Virus record (IMG/VR): IMGVR_UViG_3300017749_003563
Location: 1-21,834 of that record
DNA: 21,834 nucleotides
Reading direction: 5' to 3' (one strand)
Source of the DNA: a virus
Of this stretch, positions 14,555 through 21,727 are shown one piece after another. Position 1 is the first letter of the stretch. Every line of letters starts with the position of its first letter. The notes below the pieces were generated by a model that was given only the letters and a program-made list of their open reading frames with translations, was not told where the DNA came from and ran no database searches. The translations under genes and the position numbers were made by a program.

Positions 14555-16144
14555 TTATAACTGGATAGCGATTTCCGCTCCAGCACCGATAGAACATATC
14601 TTTTTATTCCATACAAATGTATTAATGGATACGTTGTTAGTTCTTGTTCCGCTGAATTGTAATCTAATCTGCCCTTCGGCATCTTTAAGGTCGTAATAAT
14701 ATGGACGTTTTGCTAACTGGCGACCTATGTAAAATGTGTTTGTATAAACATTTAAGTTCGCACCCTCGCTATTACCTAAATCAACTGCTTCGTGAGAAAT
14801 GGCTTCAAATGATTTTGCTAGTTCGTGCTGTGCGATTATTCTTTCGCCAGTTGTCTGTGGATTATATGCTCTTACTGGCTGTAATCTATTCTTTAAGAAA
14901 TACTGAACCGAGTTAAGGTTTGTTTCGGCTGGTGTTCCACCTGCGAAATAACTTGAGAACATAGCACGTTCCTCTAATCCAGTATCTACAAAATTACTCA
15001 TAATACACTGGGCACGAGTTGCGACTGAATTAAGTTCTACCTGATGCTGAGTGGCTGATGAAATTAGTGATGAAATGTGATAGTCATAGGTAGTAAATTC
15101 ATAGTTCATTCCGCTACCGATTTGTGAAATGAGATTCTGTGGAGGGGCAACCGATACGCAACGCCACTGAGGACGAACTCTAGCAGTCTTTACAAAATTG
15201 GATAATCTACAAGCGTTATTAGTGGAACCAGCACCGAAGGCAGCACCATTAAAAACTACATTAACATTTCCACCAGTTTCATTTAACTGGGTAATAGTTC
15301 TACCTGTAGCCATTGCTACTTGCCCTGCTCCAACATCGCCAGTAATATCGCATACATTACCTTCGCATAATCCTAGGGCATCTGCGGTAGTTCCAGCAAA
15401 CTGGAATGTGTTTGTAGCAGCCCCAGCATTATTGGCTAATTTTGCTCCACGTCCATCCGCACCGACTGGGTCAAGATTACCTCTAGCATTACCGAGGGCA
15501 TCTTCCTGAGAAGTCTGGATACACTGGAAGGCTCTGTTTGGGTTTTCTAAAGTAAGTTCTACCCTGACTCCCCCTACTGCTATTAGGGGACATAAAAGTT
15601 CATCGTCCCACCATCTTCCTAAAAATCCTGATTTTAGTGGGGCTACATAACGTCTAAAATTGTAGGCTTCTTTTACATTAACCCCCTGAGGGTCTACAGG
15701 CGATAACTGTGTATTTTCTACGCAATCGCTGTCGGATTCTACATTTACAGTTGCTCCAGCGACAACGTGCTTAGCATAGACTTCGCATCCGCAACCCTGA
15801 AGCGAGGCTAAATTAGTCTTATCTTCGTATAAATACTGATTAGCCATAGCAGCCATCATATTGTAGTTATTCATAGTTTCTATATGTGTTCCATCCCTGA
15901 GCGAATAAATATCAACTCTAGCAATAATTGCTTCGCATCCAGCCATAGTGTTAAGTGCTAATCTGTTATTCTGGCTTGATGTATTACAAATATCTAGGAC
16001 TAGGTGTGAATCTCTACCCTTTAATAAACCGAGATTGGGTGGTAATTCAAAAATAACTTTTTGCCCCTGTGTAATATCAAACTCGGTTCCATTGGTTGGA
16101 ACTAGTGAAATCATCTTTGTGGTATTCTGTGAAGGTTGCTCCAT
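14555..16144 (-). CDS. Second DJR capsid-like protein (529 aa)
   Basis: It begins MEQPSQNTTKMISLVPTNGT with strand patterns GQKVIFELPPNLGLLKGRDS and GCEAIIARVDIYSLRDGTHI, followed by TMNNYNMMAAMA. That order (beta strand, orientation motif, then a helical Asn-rich turn) parallels the other two capsid-like genes. The second domain carries AVGGVRVELTLENPNRAF and, later, PQWRCVSVAPPQNLISQIGS. It is unusually Cys-containing for a capsid (for example LQGCGCEVYA and SDCVENTQ), so disulfide or metal stabilisation is possible. It has no clear TAGWWWNTATC motif; GTAAAGAATATTAAAACAA precedes the ATG. It could be a second major or minor hexon, or a vertex DJR. The fold is inferred. Confidence 0.6.
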   Translation of the reverse strand: MEQPSQNTTKMISLVPTNGTEFDITQGQKVIFELPPNLGLLKGRDSHLVLDICNTSSQNNRLALNTMAGCEAIIARVDIYSLRDGTHIETMNNYNMMAAMANQYLYEDKTNLASLQGCGCEVYAKHVVAGATVNVESDSDCVENTQLSPVDPQGVNVKEAYNFRRYVAPLKSGFLGRWWDDELLCPLIAVGGVRVELTLENPNRAFQCIQTSQEDALGNARGNLDPVGADGRGAKLANNAGAATNTFQFAGTTADALGLCEGNVCDITGDVGAGQVAMATGRTITQLNETGGNVNVVFNGAAFGAGSTNNACRLSNFVKTARVRPQWRCVSVAPPQNLISQIGSGMNYEFTTYDYHISSLISSATQHQVELNSVATRAQCIMSNFVDTGLEERAMFSSYFAGGTPAETNLNSVQYFLKNRLQPVRAYNPQTTGERIIAQHELAKSFEAISHEAVDLGNSEGANLNVYTNTFYIGRQLAKRPYYYDLKDAEGQIRLQFSGTRTNNVSINTFVWNKKICSIGAGAEIAIQL

Positions 16145-16217
16145 TTGTTTTAATATTCTTTACATAGAAAATAATTTTAAAAGTAGAGTTTTTTTTTATA
16201 TTTATTATTATATAGTA

Positions 16218-17384
16218 ATGTCGGCTAGAACGAAAGCACCTGTAAATTATACTAGATTACAAATTGGCTCGTTTCAGGGGGAATTGCCTACTGCTGGTTT
16301 TAAAAGTGCCCTTTTTCATATAGCAGAAAACTCTACCCTAAATTTAACTGTAAAAGGAAAAATTGATATTGTATTAAATATTTATTCCAGTCCTACTCTT
16401 AGTGAAACAGATAAAACATTATTCTATAGTAAAACCCTACTTACTGATGTAAAATTACAACGGCGTTTTGCTATTACTCCAGCATTTATACAAATAGAAA
16501 TAGTGAATACTAATTCTGTTGCTGGTAATGTTTTATGTTCTAGTCATACGAGTGTAGCCACCCAGTTTGATGCCTCAACCTTGTTAAATTCTAAAATTGA
16601 AATAGATGCTAATTGTAATCTAACAAGATTAGGAAACGATTATAATGTAGATATGATAAGGGAAATCCACCCTGATTTTAAAAAAGTAAATATACTAGGT
16701 CTTACAAAACAACAGAACTCGGCTGAATATACTGTAGGCGTAAGTAATTACGATGTATTCCAGATAGGACAAACTCAATTTAATATATACGTGGAAAATG
16801 TTTCTACAAACGATACTGGTGGTGGAAGTGGTTGTAGGGGGTTAGCCATTCATTATATTGATGGTAATTACGAAGAGCAAATTGCTGGATTTACTATGCC
16901 TGCGACAACAGGGCGACATATTGTAGGAGTTCTTGCTCTTGGAGTTCATAGAGTAGAAGTCGTTAATACTGGCGGACTTCATAAAAATGATGGCGATATA
17001 TTTATTACTGATTCAACTGGTGCTACTATCTTTGCTGAGATTCCTGCTGGAGATAATTTAAGCCATGGTGCTTACTTTATAGTTCCTAATAATAAAACCT
17101 TAATTATTACCGATGTAAATATAAGTGCTATTGGCTTCCCTGCTACTATGCGTATTTATGAATATGATTTAGGTAGTAGCAGAGTAAGAGCGAGTATAGG
17201 GGACTTTAGGCTGACTAGTAATTATAATCAACTTGTCTATAGACTTAATGGACGAGTTGATAGTCGTAAAATGATTATGGTAAATATTATCCCCGATGCT
17301 GGTGCCCCAACTACTACTACAAGTGTTAATATAAATATTAATGGAATTTTATGCCCTGCTATCAATAATTTTCCACTTAATTAA
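16218..17384 (+). CDS. Beta-rich virion or fibre-type protein (388 aa)
   Basis: The frame is open further upstream, but that part is antisense to the capsid-like gene. The ATG at 16218 (MSARTKAPVNYTRLQIGSFQ) is chosen because it leaves a 73-bp divergent spacer. The C-terminal two thirds (GLAIHYIDGNYEEQIAGFTM ... VHRVEVVNTGGLHKNDGDIF ... IPAGDNLSHGAYFIVPNNKT) resembles a beta-structure protein found in marine phages and giant viruses, with the N-x-GDI-x-I strand, an I-x-AG-x-x-x-S turn and an A-Y-x-V-P-x-x-K-T motif. Those relatives are capsid-decorating or tail-fibre proteins, so a surface role is likely. It has no signal peptide or membrane segment. It overlaps the convergent HTH gene by 8 bases. 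Confidence 0.6.
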   Translation: MSARTKAPVNYTRLQIGSFQGELPTAGFKSALFHIAENSTLNLTVKGKIDIVLNIYSSPTLSETDKTLFYSKTLLTDVKLQRRFAITPAFIQIEIVNTNSVAGNVLCSSHTSVATQFDASTLLNSKIEIDANCNLTRLGNDYNVDMIREIHPDFKKVNILGLTKQQNSAEYTVGVSNYDVFQIGQTQFNIYVENVSTNDTGGGSGCRGLAIHYIDGNYEEQIAGFTMPATTGRHIVGVLALGVHRVEVVNTGGLHKNDGDIFITDSTGATIFAEIPAGDNLSHGAYFIVPNNKTLIITDVNISAIGFPATMRIYEYDLGSSRVRASIGDFRLTSNYNQLVYRLNGRVDSRKMIMVNIIPDAGAPTTTTSVNININGILCPAINNFPLN

Positions 17385-17619
17385 ATACTACTACCCTACT
17401 TACCCTTTCTTGGCTTTGTTCTAATTTTTCAATAGATAGAATAACGCAATCTACCTTTTTAGGTTTTACCGCTGTATAGAAGTTTTCTATTTCACGCTTA
17501 GTTAAACCGAAAGCATTAGAAATATCTTGGATGCTGGAATAGTAGCATTCATTCTCCTTATTATTTAATTTTCCATCTACAAAAAATTTACTGATATATT
17601 TTACTTTAAAATTTTCCAT
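17377..17619 (-). CDS. Small HTH-like protein A (80 aa)
   Basis: The central part (YYSSIQDISNAFGLTKREIE, then NFYTAVKPKK) has the length and hydrophobic spacing of a helix-turn-helix: a helix, a Gly-Leu turn, then a recognition helix. It aligns with the 76-aa protein at 17816-18046 (NYPNLKLLCSDLNIHRTNVY then KIRNG). Both end in an ISIDKI/LSIEKL strand, so the two look like paralogues. A basic N-terminal strand (MENFKVKYISKFF) precedes the HTH. The probable role is DNA binding, as a transcription regulator or a site-specific accessory. It is divergent from the zinc-ribbon gene across 36 bp. Confidence 0.55.
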   Translation of the reverse strand: MENFKVKYISKFFVDGKLNNKENECYYSSIQDISNAFGLTKREIENFYTAVKPKKVDCVILSIEKLEQSQERVSRVVVFN

Positions 17620-17655
17620 AATAGTTATATATATAATTATACTATATTATTTTAT

Positions 17656-17838
17656 ATGGGCTACTGTATGCTTTGCGAAGAAACTTGGCTAGGCTGGGTG
17701 TCTGGCGGTAATTTCTGTAGTGAGTGTTCTACTTTACAAACTATTGTAAAAGCATTCGGTAAAAAGAAAACTATTAACGCAATAAAAATTAAGATAGGTA
17801 GGGATGAATACTCGGTTAAGCCTCAATACTATCGTTGA
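17656..17838 (+). CDS. Zinc-ribbon small protein (60 aa)
   Basis: MGYCMLCEETWLGWVSGGNF followed by CSEC. Cys4, Cys7, Cys21 and Cys24 form a compact C-x2-C ... C-x2-C zinc site with a Trp-rich loop between them. A helical, Lys-rich C-terminal half follows (TIVKAFGKKKTINAIKIKIG). Similar short zinc-ribbon proteins are found in large DNA viruses, where some are transcription or nucleic-acid accessory factors. The function here is unknown. Its start is immediately preceded by ATTATTTTAT, as at the 14253-14278 promoter. It overlaps the 3' end of the convergent HTH gene by 23 bases. Confidence 0.65.
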   Translation: MGYCMLCEETWLGWVSGGNFCSECSTLQTIVKAFGKKKTINAIKIKIGRDEYSVKPQYYR

Positions 17839-18046
17839 TTTTATCAATACTGATTATATGTCTTTTTCTTATTGGCTTTGTAAATCCATTACGGATTTTA
17901 TAGACGTTTGTGCGATGAATATTTAAATCGCTACATAATAATTTAAGGTTTGGGTAGTTTGCTTCCTGTATTCCATCAGCGGTTCTCATTTGGACTCGCC
18001 ACGATATGTTCTTATTCTTTGTAATCGCTCCGATAGTCTTCGCCAT
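17816..18046 (-). CDS. Small HTH-like protein B (76 aa)
   Basis: It begins MAKTIGAITKNKNISWRVQM with a basic strand region. It is followed by NYPNLKLLCSDLNIHRTNVY and KIRNGFTKPIRKRHIISIDK, a helix-turn-helix shape followed by a basic loop and a strand. It is related to the 80-aa protein at 17377-17619 by matching spacing (Y-x-S/N-I/L ... G/N-L/I-x-x-x-x-V/I ... S-I-D/E-K). The pair probably arose by duplication and may control the neighbouring gene blocks. The 62-bp gap to the primase-helicase gene downstream is AT-rich with no clear element. DNA binding is inferred, not shown. Confidence 0.55.
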   Translation of the reverse strand: MAKTIGAITKNKNISWRVQMRTADGIQEANYPNLKLLCSDLNIHRTNVYKIRNGFTKPIRKRHIISIDKINDSIEA

Positions 18047-18108
18047 TCTATATAATGTAAATGGTCTTTTTTTTAAATATATAAAAAAATAAATAATAAA
18101 TTGTTGCT

Positions 18109-20616
18109 TTATAAGTCGTCTTCGCTATCGCTATCATTATGCTCGGTAAATTTGTAGCCAGTTAAGCAATTTCTTTTTTTGTGTAGATGTTCTTTAAATT
18201 TCACGCTATAAGGTCTTGTTCTTTTAAAATAATTTTGGAAGTATTGGTCGTTATACTGTCGGCGTTCTTCCTTCGTAAAATGCTCCCATAATTCACTACA
18301 CTTTAATGATTTTACAATTTCACTAGGCTTTATGTAGAGTCCTTCGGCTACTATCTCCGCTGCCGTTTTTCCAGATATGTCGCAAGTTTCTATTACTGTT
18401 TTCAGCCACGTTTTAATTCCATCGCACTTGTCTAGGTATGCCTGTGTAGTTTCTCTTACCCTTGCTGGTATTGGGAATTTTTCCCATACATTAACTCCAT
18501 GCTCGCATTTAAAATCTCGCATATAATCCATTATCTTTTTTAATAGAGCAAATTTATGTTTGGCTTTAAAATCCTTTGTTTTATAGTATGGATTGATAGG
18601 ATAAAATCCATCTAGTTTTAAATCATTTTCGTCATCGGTAAATGTGCTTTGGAATTCTATGCCGACAATTCTTTGGATTACTGCTTGGTTTATTTCGCCA
18701 TCTAGCAAGGGTAATTTATTGGCTTCTAATATATGATTGGCTTTTAAATGGACTGTGTTTTTATTACTAAATAAAAGCCTTCCATTAATAGTTTCACTAC
18801 CTGTTAGTTCTTTAACAAAGTTAGTATTTATAGTCTTTTTCTCATCAGGTTCTCTATAGATTACTACACGCATATTATCCATATGAGCCACCGCAGGACA
18901 AGCACCTAGCGACTGTGTATTTAATAAAATACCTGCCGCACACTGGTGATAGTAGCCGCCCATCAGCTCGCCGAATAATTCATTTATAACACCTTTACCA
19001 TTACGACCTCCGCCAGTTGCGAAAATAAATTTTTCAGGTGAGTAGCCTGTGAGTGATGATGCTAGTATATGTAAGTATGTATTACTAATATCTTTATTAG
19101 GGAAAATTTCATTCCAGATTTTATCTACCAACTCGGTTTCTTTCTTTGTCGGTTCTCTGTAATTGTAGCCAGTATCTTTTAATATGTAGTCTTCGCGTTT
19201 TGGATTTATCTGCTGTAATAGGTCTAGGTCAAATACAACATCTTTAAACGCTAGGTAGTGTTGCTTTGTTTCAAATTCTATCTCGCTGTAGTCTTGTGTT
19301 GCTAGGTAGTTCATCGTTCTAGAAGTGGCTGAATCTATCTTAGCCATCGTATTTATTCTACCTAGTAATTTATTTACCTTCTTTTCTTTTTCAATAAAAC
19401 TATTAAACATAGACTTGTCGCTTTCACACGCATATTTTTTAATTTCTCTACCTACTGTGTCTTTCAATTCACAGGCTATTTTTTTTATTACTTCAGGTAG
19501 TAGTATTTTTAAAAAATGGCTTTTTTTTTCTTCAATTCTCCACTTACCATTATAGAAAGTGTATAGGTCGCTATCTAAGCATACGTGATTAGTTTTATTT
19601 GTATCTATATAAAAATTTGCTAGGTTATCATCATCGTCTAAAAATTCAAAGTCCGCCCAGTATTCCGCTCGTATTTTATAGTATTCTTTCTCGTTGCTTA
19701 TCTTCGCATAATGGAAGAAAGTTCCTATCGTATTACCGCCACGGCTATTATCCCATAACTGATTAAAAGACTTTTCTTTATATTTTGCCGACCTTTTGCT
19801 TATCGCTTTTGCTACTGAGTAATTATTATTTACCGAGTCGTTCCCCAAAGCCCATACTATCTTCGTCCAAGAGTCATAACTATCTATATATTCCATATTG
19901 ATTATATTACCTAGGCTTAAATATTGCTTTTGCTCGTTGTTAAATTCTTCGTCAGGTATTTCTAATTTAATATTCGCACGTGCTACCGACTGTTTTTTTT
20001 CTGTTTTTACTTGCTCCTTACTACTAGGAAGCCAATTTAAAATAGTTTCTTCGTTTACGTCTAATATTCCATTATCTACTACTGGATTGCTTTGCGGACA
20101 CCATCCCCATACGCCGCATAATAATTCAATCTGGCTATCGCCTTCTATTCCCCATTCATTATCCTTCTTACGTAAATTATATTTTAATACCTTTTTATTA
20201 TCGGTCGGTATCCAATCACTTTTAATAAAGAAGTGTAGCCCTTTCTTTTTAGTAGTGCTTGTAAAATAACTAGTATTCTGTTTTAGATATTCTATGAACT
20301 TCCACCAATCGTCTGGGACTGTTTCTATCTCGGAGTCAGTTATATCTATATCTACTTGGAATATATTGCTAGTATCTAAAGCACGGTAGCCGAACTGTGT
20401 GCGTAAATCTTGTAGATATTTCTGCTGTTTTTCCATCGTTTTAAAATTTTTAAATATCTTATAATTATGAGTTTTAATCCAGTGGTTGCTCGGCAGCCAT
20501 TCATTATAATGTTTAGATTTTGCTAGTTCCTTTTTCTTTTTGCGTAGCCCATCTTTATCTAGTGGGATACCCATGGAGTTGATACTATATTTATCTGCGA
20601 AGTCGTCTATATTCAT
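18109..20616 (-). CDS. Primase-polymerase / D5-like SF3 helicase fusion
   Basis: An 835-aa replication protein with recognisable domains in order. Residues about 75-180 are an archaeo-eukaryotic primase-polymerase: the acidic pair in FQVDIDI (86-92), the His in KKGLHFF (124-130) and IELLCGVWGW. Residues about 230-305 match a PriCT-2-type domain (DSWTKIVWAL ... SFNQLWDNSRGGNTIGTFFH). Residues 320-510 are the D5 N-terminal region. From about 530 there is the SF3 helicase: Walker A GGGRNGKG (535-542), Walker B VVIYREPD (584-591), motif C NHILEANKLPLLDG (627-640) and a likely Arg finger at R649. It primes and unwinds the viral genome. A 110-bp-class upstream module (20653-20705) precedes the gene, shared with the right-end genes. 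The C-terminus (HNDSDSEDDL) is acidic. Confidence 0.9.
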   Translation of the reverse strand: MNIDDFADKYSINSMGIPLDKDGLRKKKKELAKSKHYNEWLPSNHWIKTHNYKIFKNFKTMEKQQKYLQDLRTQFGYRALDTSNIFQVDIDITDSEIETVPDDWWKFIEYLKQNTSYFTSTTKKKGLHFFIKSDWIPTDNKKVLKYNLRKKDNEWGIEGDSQIELLCGVWGWCPQSNPVVDNGILDVNEETILNWLPSSKEQVKTEKKQSVARANIKLEIPDEEFNNEQKQYLSLGNIINMEYIDSYDSWTKIVWALGNDSVNNNYSVAKAISKRSAKYKEKSFNQLWDNSRGGNTIGTFFHYAKISNEKEYYKIRAEYWADFEFLDDDDNLANFYIDTNKTNHVCLDSDLYTFYNGKWRIEEKKSHFLKILLPEVIKKIACELKDTVGREIKKYACESDKSMFNSFIEKEKKVNKLLGRINTMAKIDSATSRTMNYLATQDYSEIEFETKQHYLAFKDVVFDLDLLQQINPKREDYILKDTGYNYREPTKKETELVDKIWNEIFPNKDISNTYLHILASSLTGYSPEKFIFATGGGRNGKGVINELFGELMGGYYHQCAAGILLNTQSLGACPAVAHMDNMRVVIYREPDEKKTINTNFVKELTGSETINGRLLFSNKNTVHLKANHILEANKLPLLDGEINQAVIQRIVGIEFQSTFTDDENDLKLDGFYPINPYYKTKDFKAKHKFALLKKIMDYMRDFKCEHGVNVWEKFPIPARVRETTQAYLDKCDGIKTWLKTVIETCDISGKTAAEIVAEGLYIKPSEIVKSLKCSELWEHFTKEERRQYNDQYFQNYFKRTRPYSVKFKEHLHKKRNCLTGYKFTEHNDSDSEDDL

Positions 20617-20652
20617 TTTGTTTATTTGTTATTATATTAATGAAACATTTTT

Positions 20653-20705
20653 TTAAATCAATTTATTAAAAATAAAATGTATTATTAAATAAATATTAGT
20701 AAAAG
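20653..20705 (-). promoter_or_regulatory. Two-box upstream module, copy E4 (primase-helicase)
   Basis: Box A (TCAATTTATTAAAA) and box B (TTAAATAAATATTAGTAAAAG, here at 20685-20705) lie about 40-90 bp before the ATG at 20616. The same two boxes, in the same order and spacing, precede the three genes to the right. This copy is the most diverged of the four. Confidence 0.45.
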
Positions 20706-20706
20706 A

Positions 20707-21093
20707 TTACGGTGAGTAGGATAGCGGCATAAAAATTTCACTAGTATGAAGTTCGTCCACCGAATCCGTGTAGGGTAGAATAGGTCTAATACTAACATTA
20801 TGTTTCATAGTAGAGCAACTAGCCCATTTAAGTTCTTGAATACGCCAAGCGTCATTTGTATTGATAATTTTACCAAAACGAGTAGCAATCCACCAATTTG
20901 CTAGTAGGTCAAAGTAGCACCATTTACTTTTATCAGTGCCTAGAAATTCATTATGATTAGGAATACTGGAGATTACTTCTATCCGTAGTTGTGTTTTAGT
21001 TAAAGGTGAAAGACTACTTAAAAATCCTTCAATTTCATTCCATTGTTCTAGTGTTAGGTAAGTGTGAGTAGGTGTTCCAATAAGAGGGGGCAT
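20707..21093 (-). CDS. Unknown protein (128 aa)
   Basis: It begins MPPLIGTPTHTYLTLEQWNE. Visible segments include EIEGFLSSLSPLTKTQLRIE, a Trp-rich centre (WCYFDLLANWWIATRF, then WRIQELKWASC) and IRPILPYTDSVDELHTSE. It looks like a compact soluble alpha/beta or helical protein with no signal peptide, zinc motif or membrane segment. I recognise no family. A long two-box module upstream links it to the primase-helicase and the other two right-end genes, which suggests an early non-structural role. It follows the primase-helicase upstream module directly at its 3' side. Confidence 0.6.
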   Translation of the reverse strand: MPPLIGTPTHTYLTLEQWNEIEGFLSSLSPLTKTQLRIEVISSIPNHNEFLGTDKSKWCYFDLLANWWIATRFGKIINTNDAWRIQELKWASCSTMKHNVSIRPILPYTDSVDELHTSEIFMPLSYSP

Positions 21094-21110
21094 AGTGTTC
21101 AGGGTAAGGT

Positions 21111-21196
21111 GCTTAAGTAATTATTGATTTTTAATGATTCAATTTTTTATTTTTTTAATTCCACATTTAATCAAGATTAGTTAAAAGGCTGTGTAA
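21111..21196 (-). promoter_or_regulatory. Two-box upstream module, copy E1
   Basis: Plus-strand order: GCTTAAGTAATTATTGATTT ... GATTCAATTT (box A) followed by TTAATCAAGATTAGTTAAAA and GGCTGTGTAA (box B, from 21167). It sits upstream of the 128-aa gene and fills the gap to the 65-aa gene. The same sequence recurs 299-300 bp to the right as copy E2, and inverted before the gene at 21728. Confidence 0.6.
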
Positions 21197-21198
21197 AT

Positions 21199-21396
21199 TT
21201 AGAAATATCTATAGATAATATCTTTTTGGTAGTCTTTGTATTGCTTGCTATCTATGCCGAATGTTTCTACTATCCACTCACCGATAATCTCTACCTTCTC
21301 GTGAAAGTAGCCGACGTGTGAATAAGCCCAGCCATTAATAAGTGCCTCGTGTAGTTCAAGGATATAGTTTCTATATTGTTGTTCGCTAGCGTTCAT
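21199..21396 (-). CDS. Unknown small protein (65 aa)
   Basis: The frame begins MNASEQQYRNYILELHEALI, continues NGWAYSHVGYFHEKVEIIGE, then WIVETFGIDSKQYKDYQKDI and a Tyr-Arg-rich end. It is mostly helical with hydrophobic repeats and many Tyr and His. No zinc motif, signal peptide or known domain is recognised. Its support comes from gene-like spacing and from the upstream module E2 about 70-100 bp before the ATG, identical in layout to the neighbouring gene. Probably an early accessory protein, from the shared element only. Confidence 0.5.
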   Translation of the reverse strand: MNASEQQYRNYILELHEALINGWAYSHVGYFHEKVEIIGEWIVETFGIDSKQYKDYQKDIIYRYF

Positions 21397-21407
21397 TATG
21401 TTTATAG

Positions 21408-21496
21408 GTGCTTAAGTAATTCTTGATTTTTAAAAATTCAATTTATTGAATTCTATTTCTACAATTTAATCTAATATTAGTTAAAAGCCTGTGTAA
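21408..21496 (-). promoter_or_regulatory. Two-box upstream module, copy E2
   Basis: Box A GGTGCTTAAGTAATTCTTGA... runs to TCAATTTATTGAATT, and box B TTAATCTAATATTAGTTAAA then AGCCTGTGTAA runs from 21466 to 21496. It matches copy E1 in both boxes and in the distance from box B to the gene start (about 70-100 bp). Box A here contains the 18-bp inverted repeat at 21435-21452. Confidence 0.6.
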
Positions 21497-21511
21497 TCTA
21501 CATATTACTGA

Positions 21512-21548
21512 CTAGGCACTAGCACTAGCCACTAGCCACTATTACTAG
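21512..21548. repeat. CTAG-dense cluster
   Basis: Five CTAG words fall within 37 bases, three of them in near-repeats of CACTAGC. The genome is already rich in CTAG, but this is the densest run seen. It lies midway between two divergent gene modules, so it could be a protein-binding array or a replication or recombination site. Confidence 0.5.
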
Positions 21549-21630
21549 AAGTTCATAGAATTCTTTTACTAATCTCGTATTTATTGCGGCAATTAAGCCG
21601 AAGTCAGTAGCAATATTACTAATTAAACGT

Positions 21631-21707
21631 AGCCTTTAACTAATCCTGATTAAAATAATAATTAAATTTTCAATAAATTGATTCCCTTAAAATCATTATT
21701 AATTAAG
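21631..21707 (+). promoter_or_regulatory. Two-box upstream module, copy E3 (inverted)
   Basis: On the plus strand: AGCCTTTAACTAATCCTGAT then TA (box B, reversed) and CAATAAATTGATTCCCTTAA then AATCATTATTAATTAAG (box A, reversed), 20-95 bp before the ATG at 21728. Reverse complemented, it aligns with copies E1 and E2. The spacing of box B to ATG (76-97 bp) matches the others closely. Confidence 0.55.
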
Positions 21708-21727
21708 AACACACACAAACAAATACT

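Larger units (their letters stand above)
21397..21727. other. Divergent intergenic region, 331 bp, no gene seen
   Basis: The largest gene-free stretch in the window. It holds module E2 (21408-21496, minus orientation), an inverted repeat AATTCAATTTATTGAATT (21435-21452), a CTAG-rich cluster (21512-21548) and module E3 (21631-21707, plus orientation). The symmetric placement of the two modules makes it a divergent control region. An origin or terminal repeat is not supported by anything visible. Confidence 0.6.

Noticed and set aside
15948-16217. N-terminal extension of the 388-aa beta-rich gene
   Set aside because: It lies antisense to the 5' part of the 529-aa capsid-like gene. The ATG at 16218 follows a normal divergent intergenic region.
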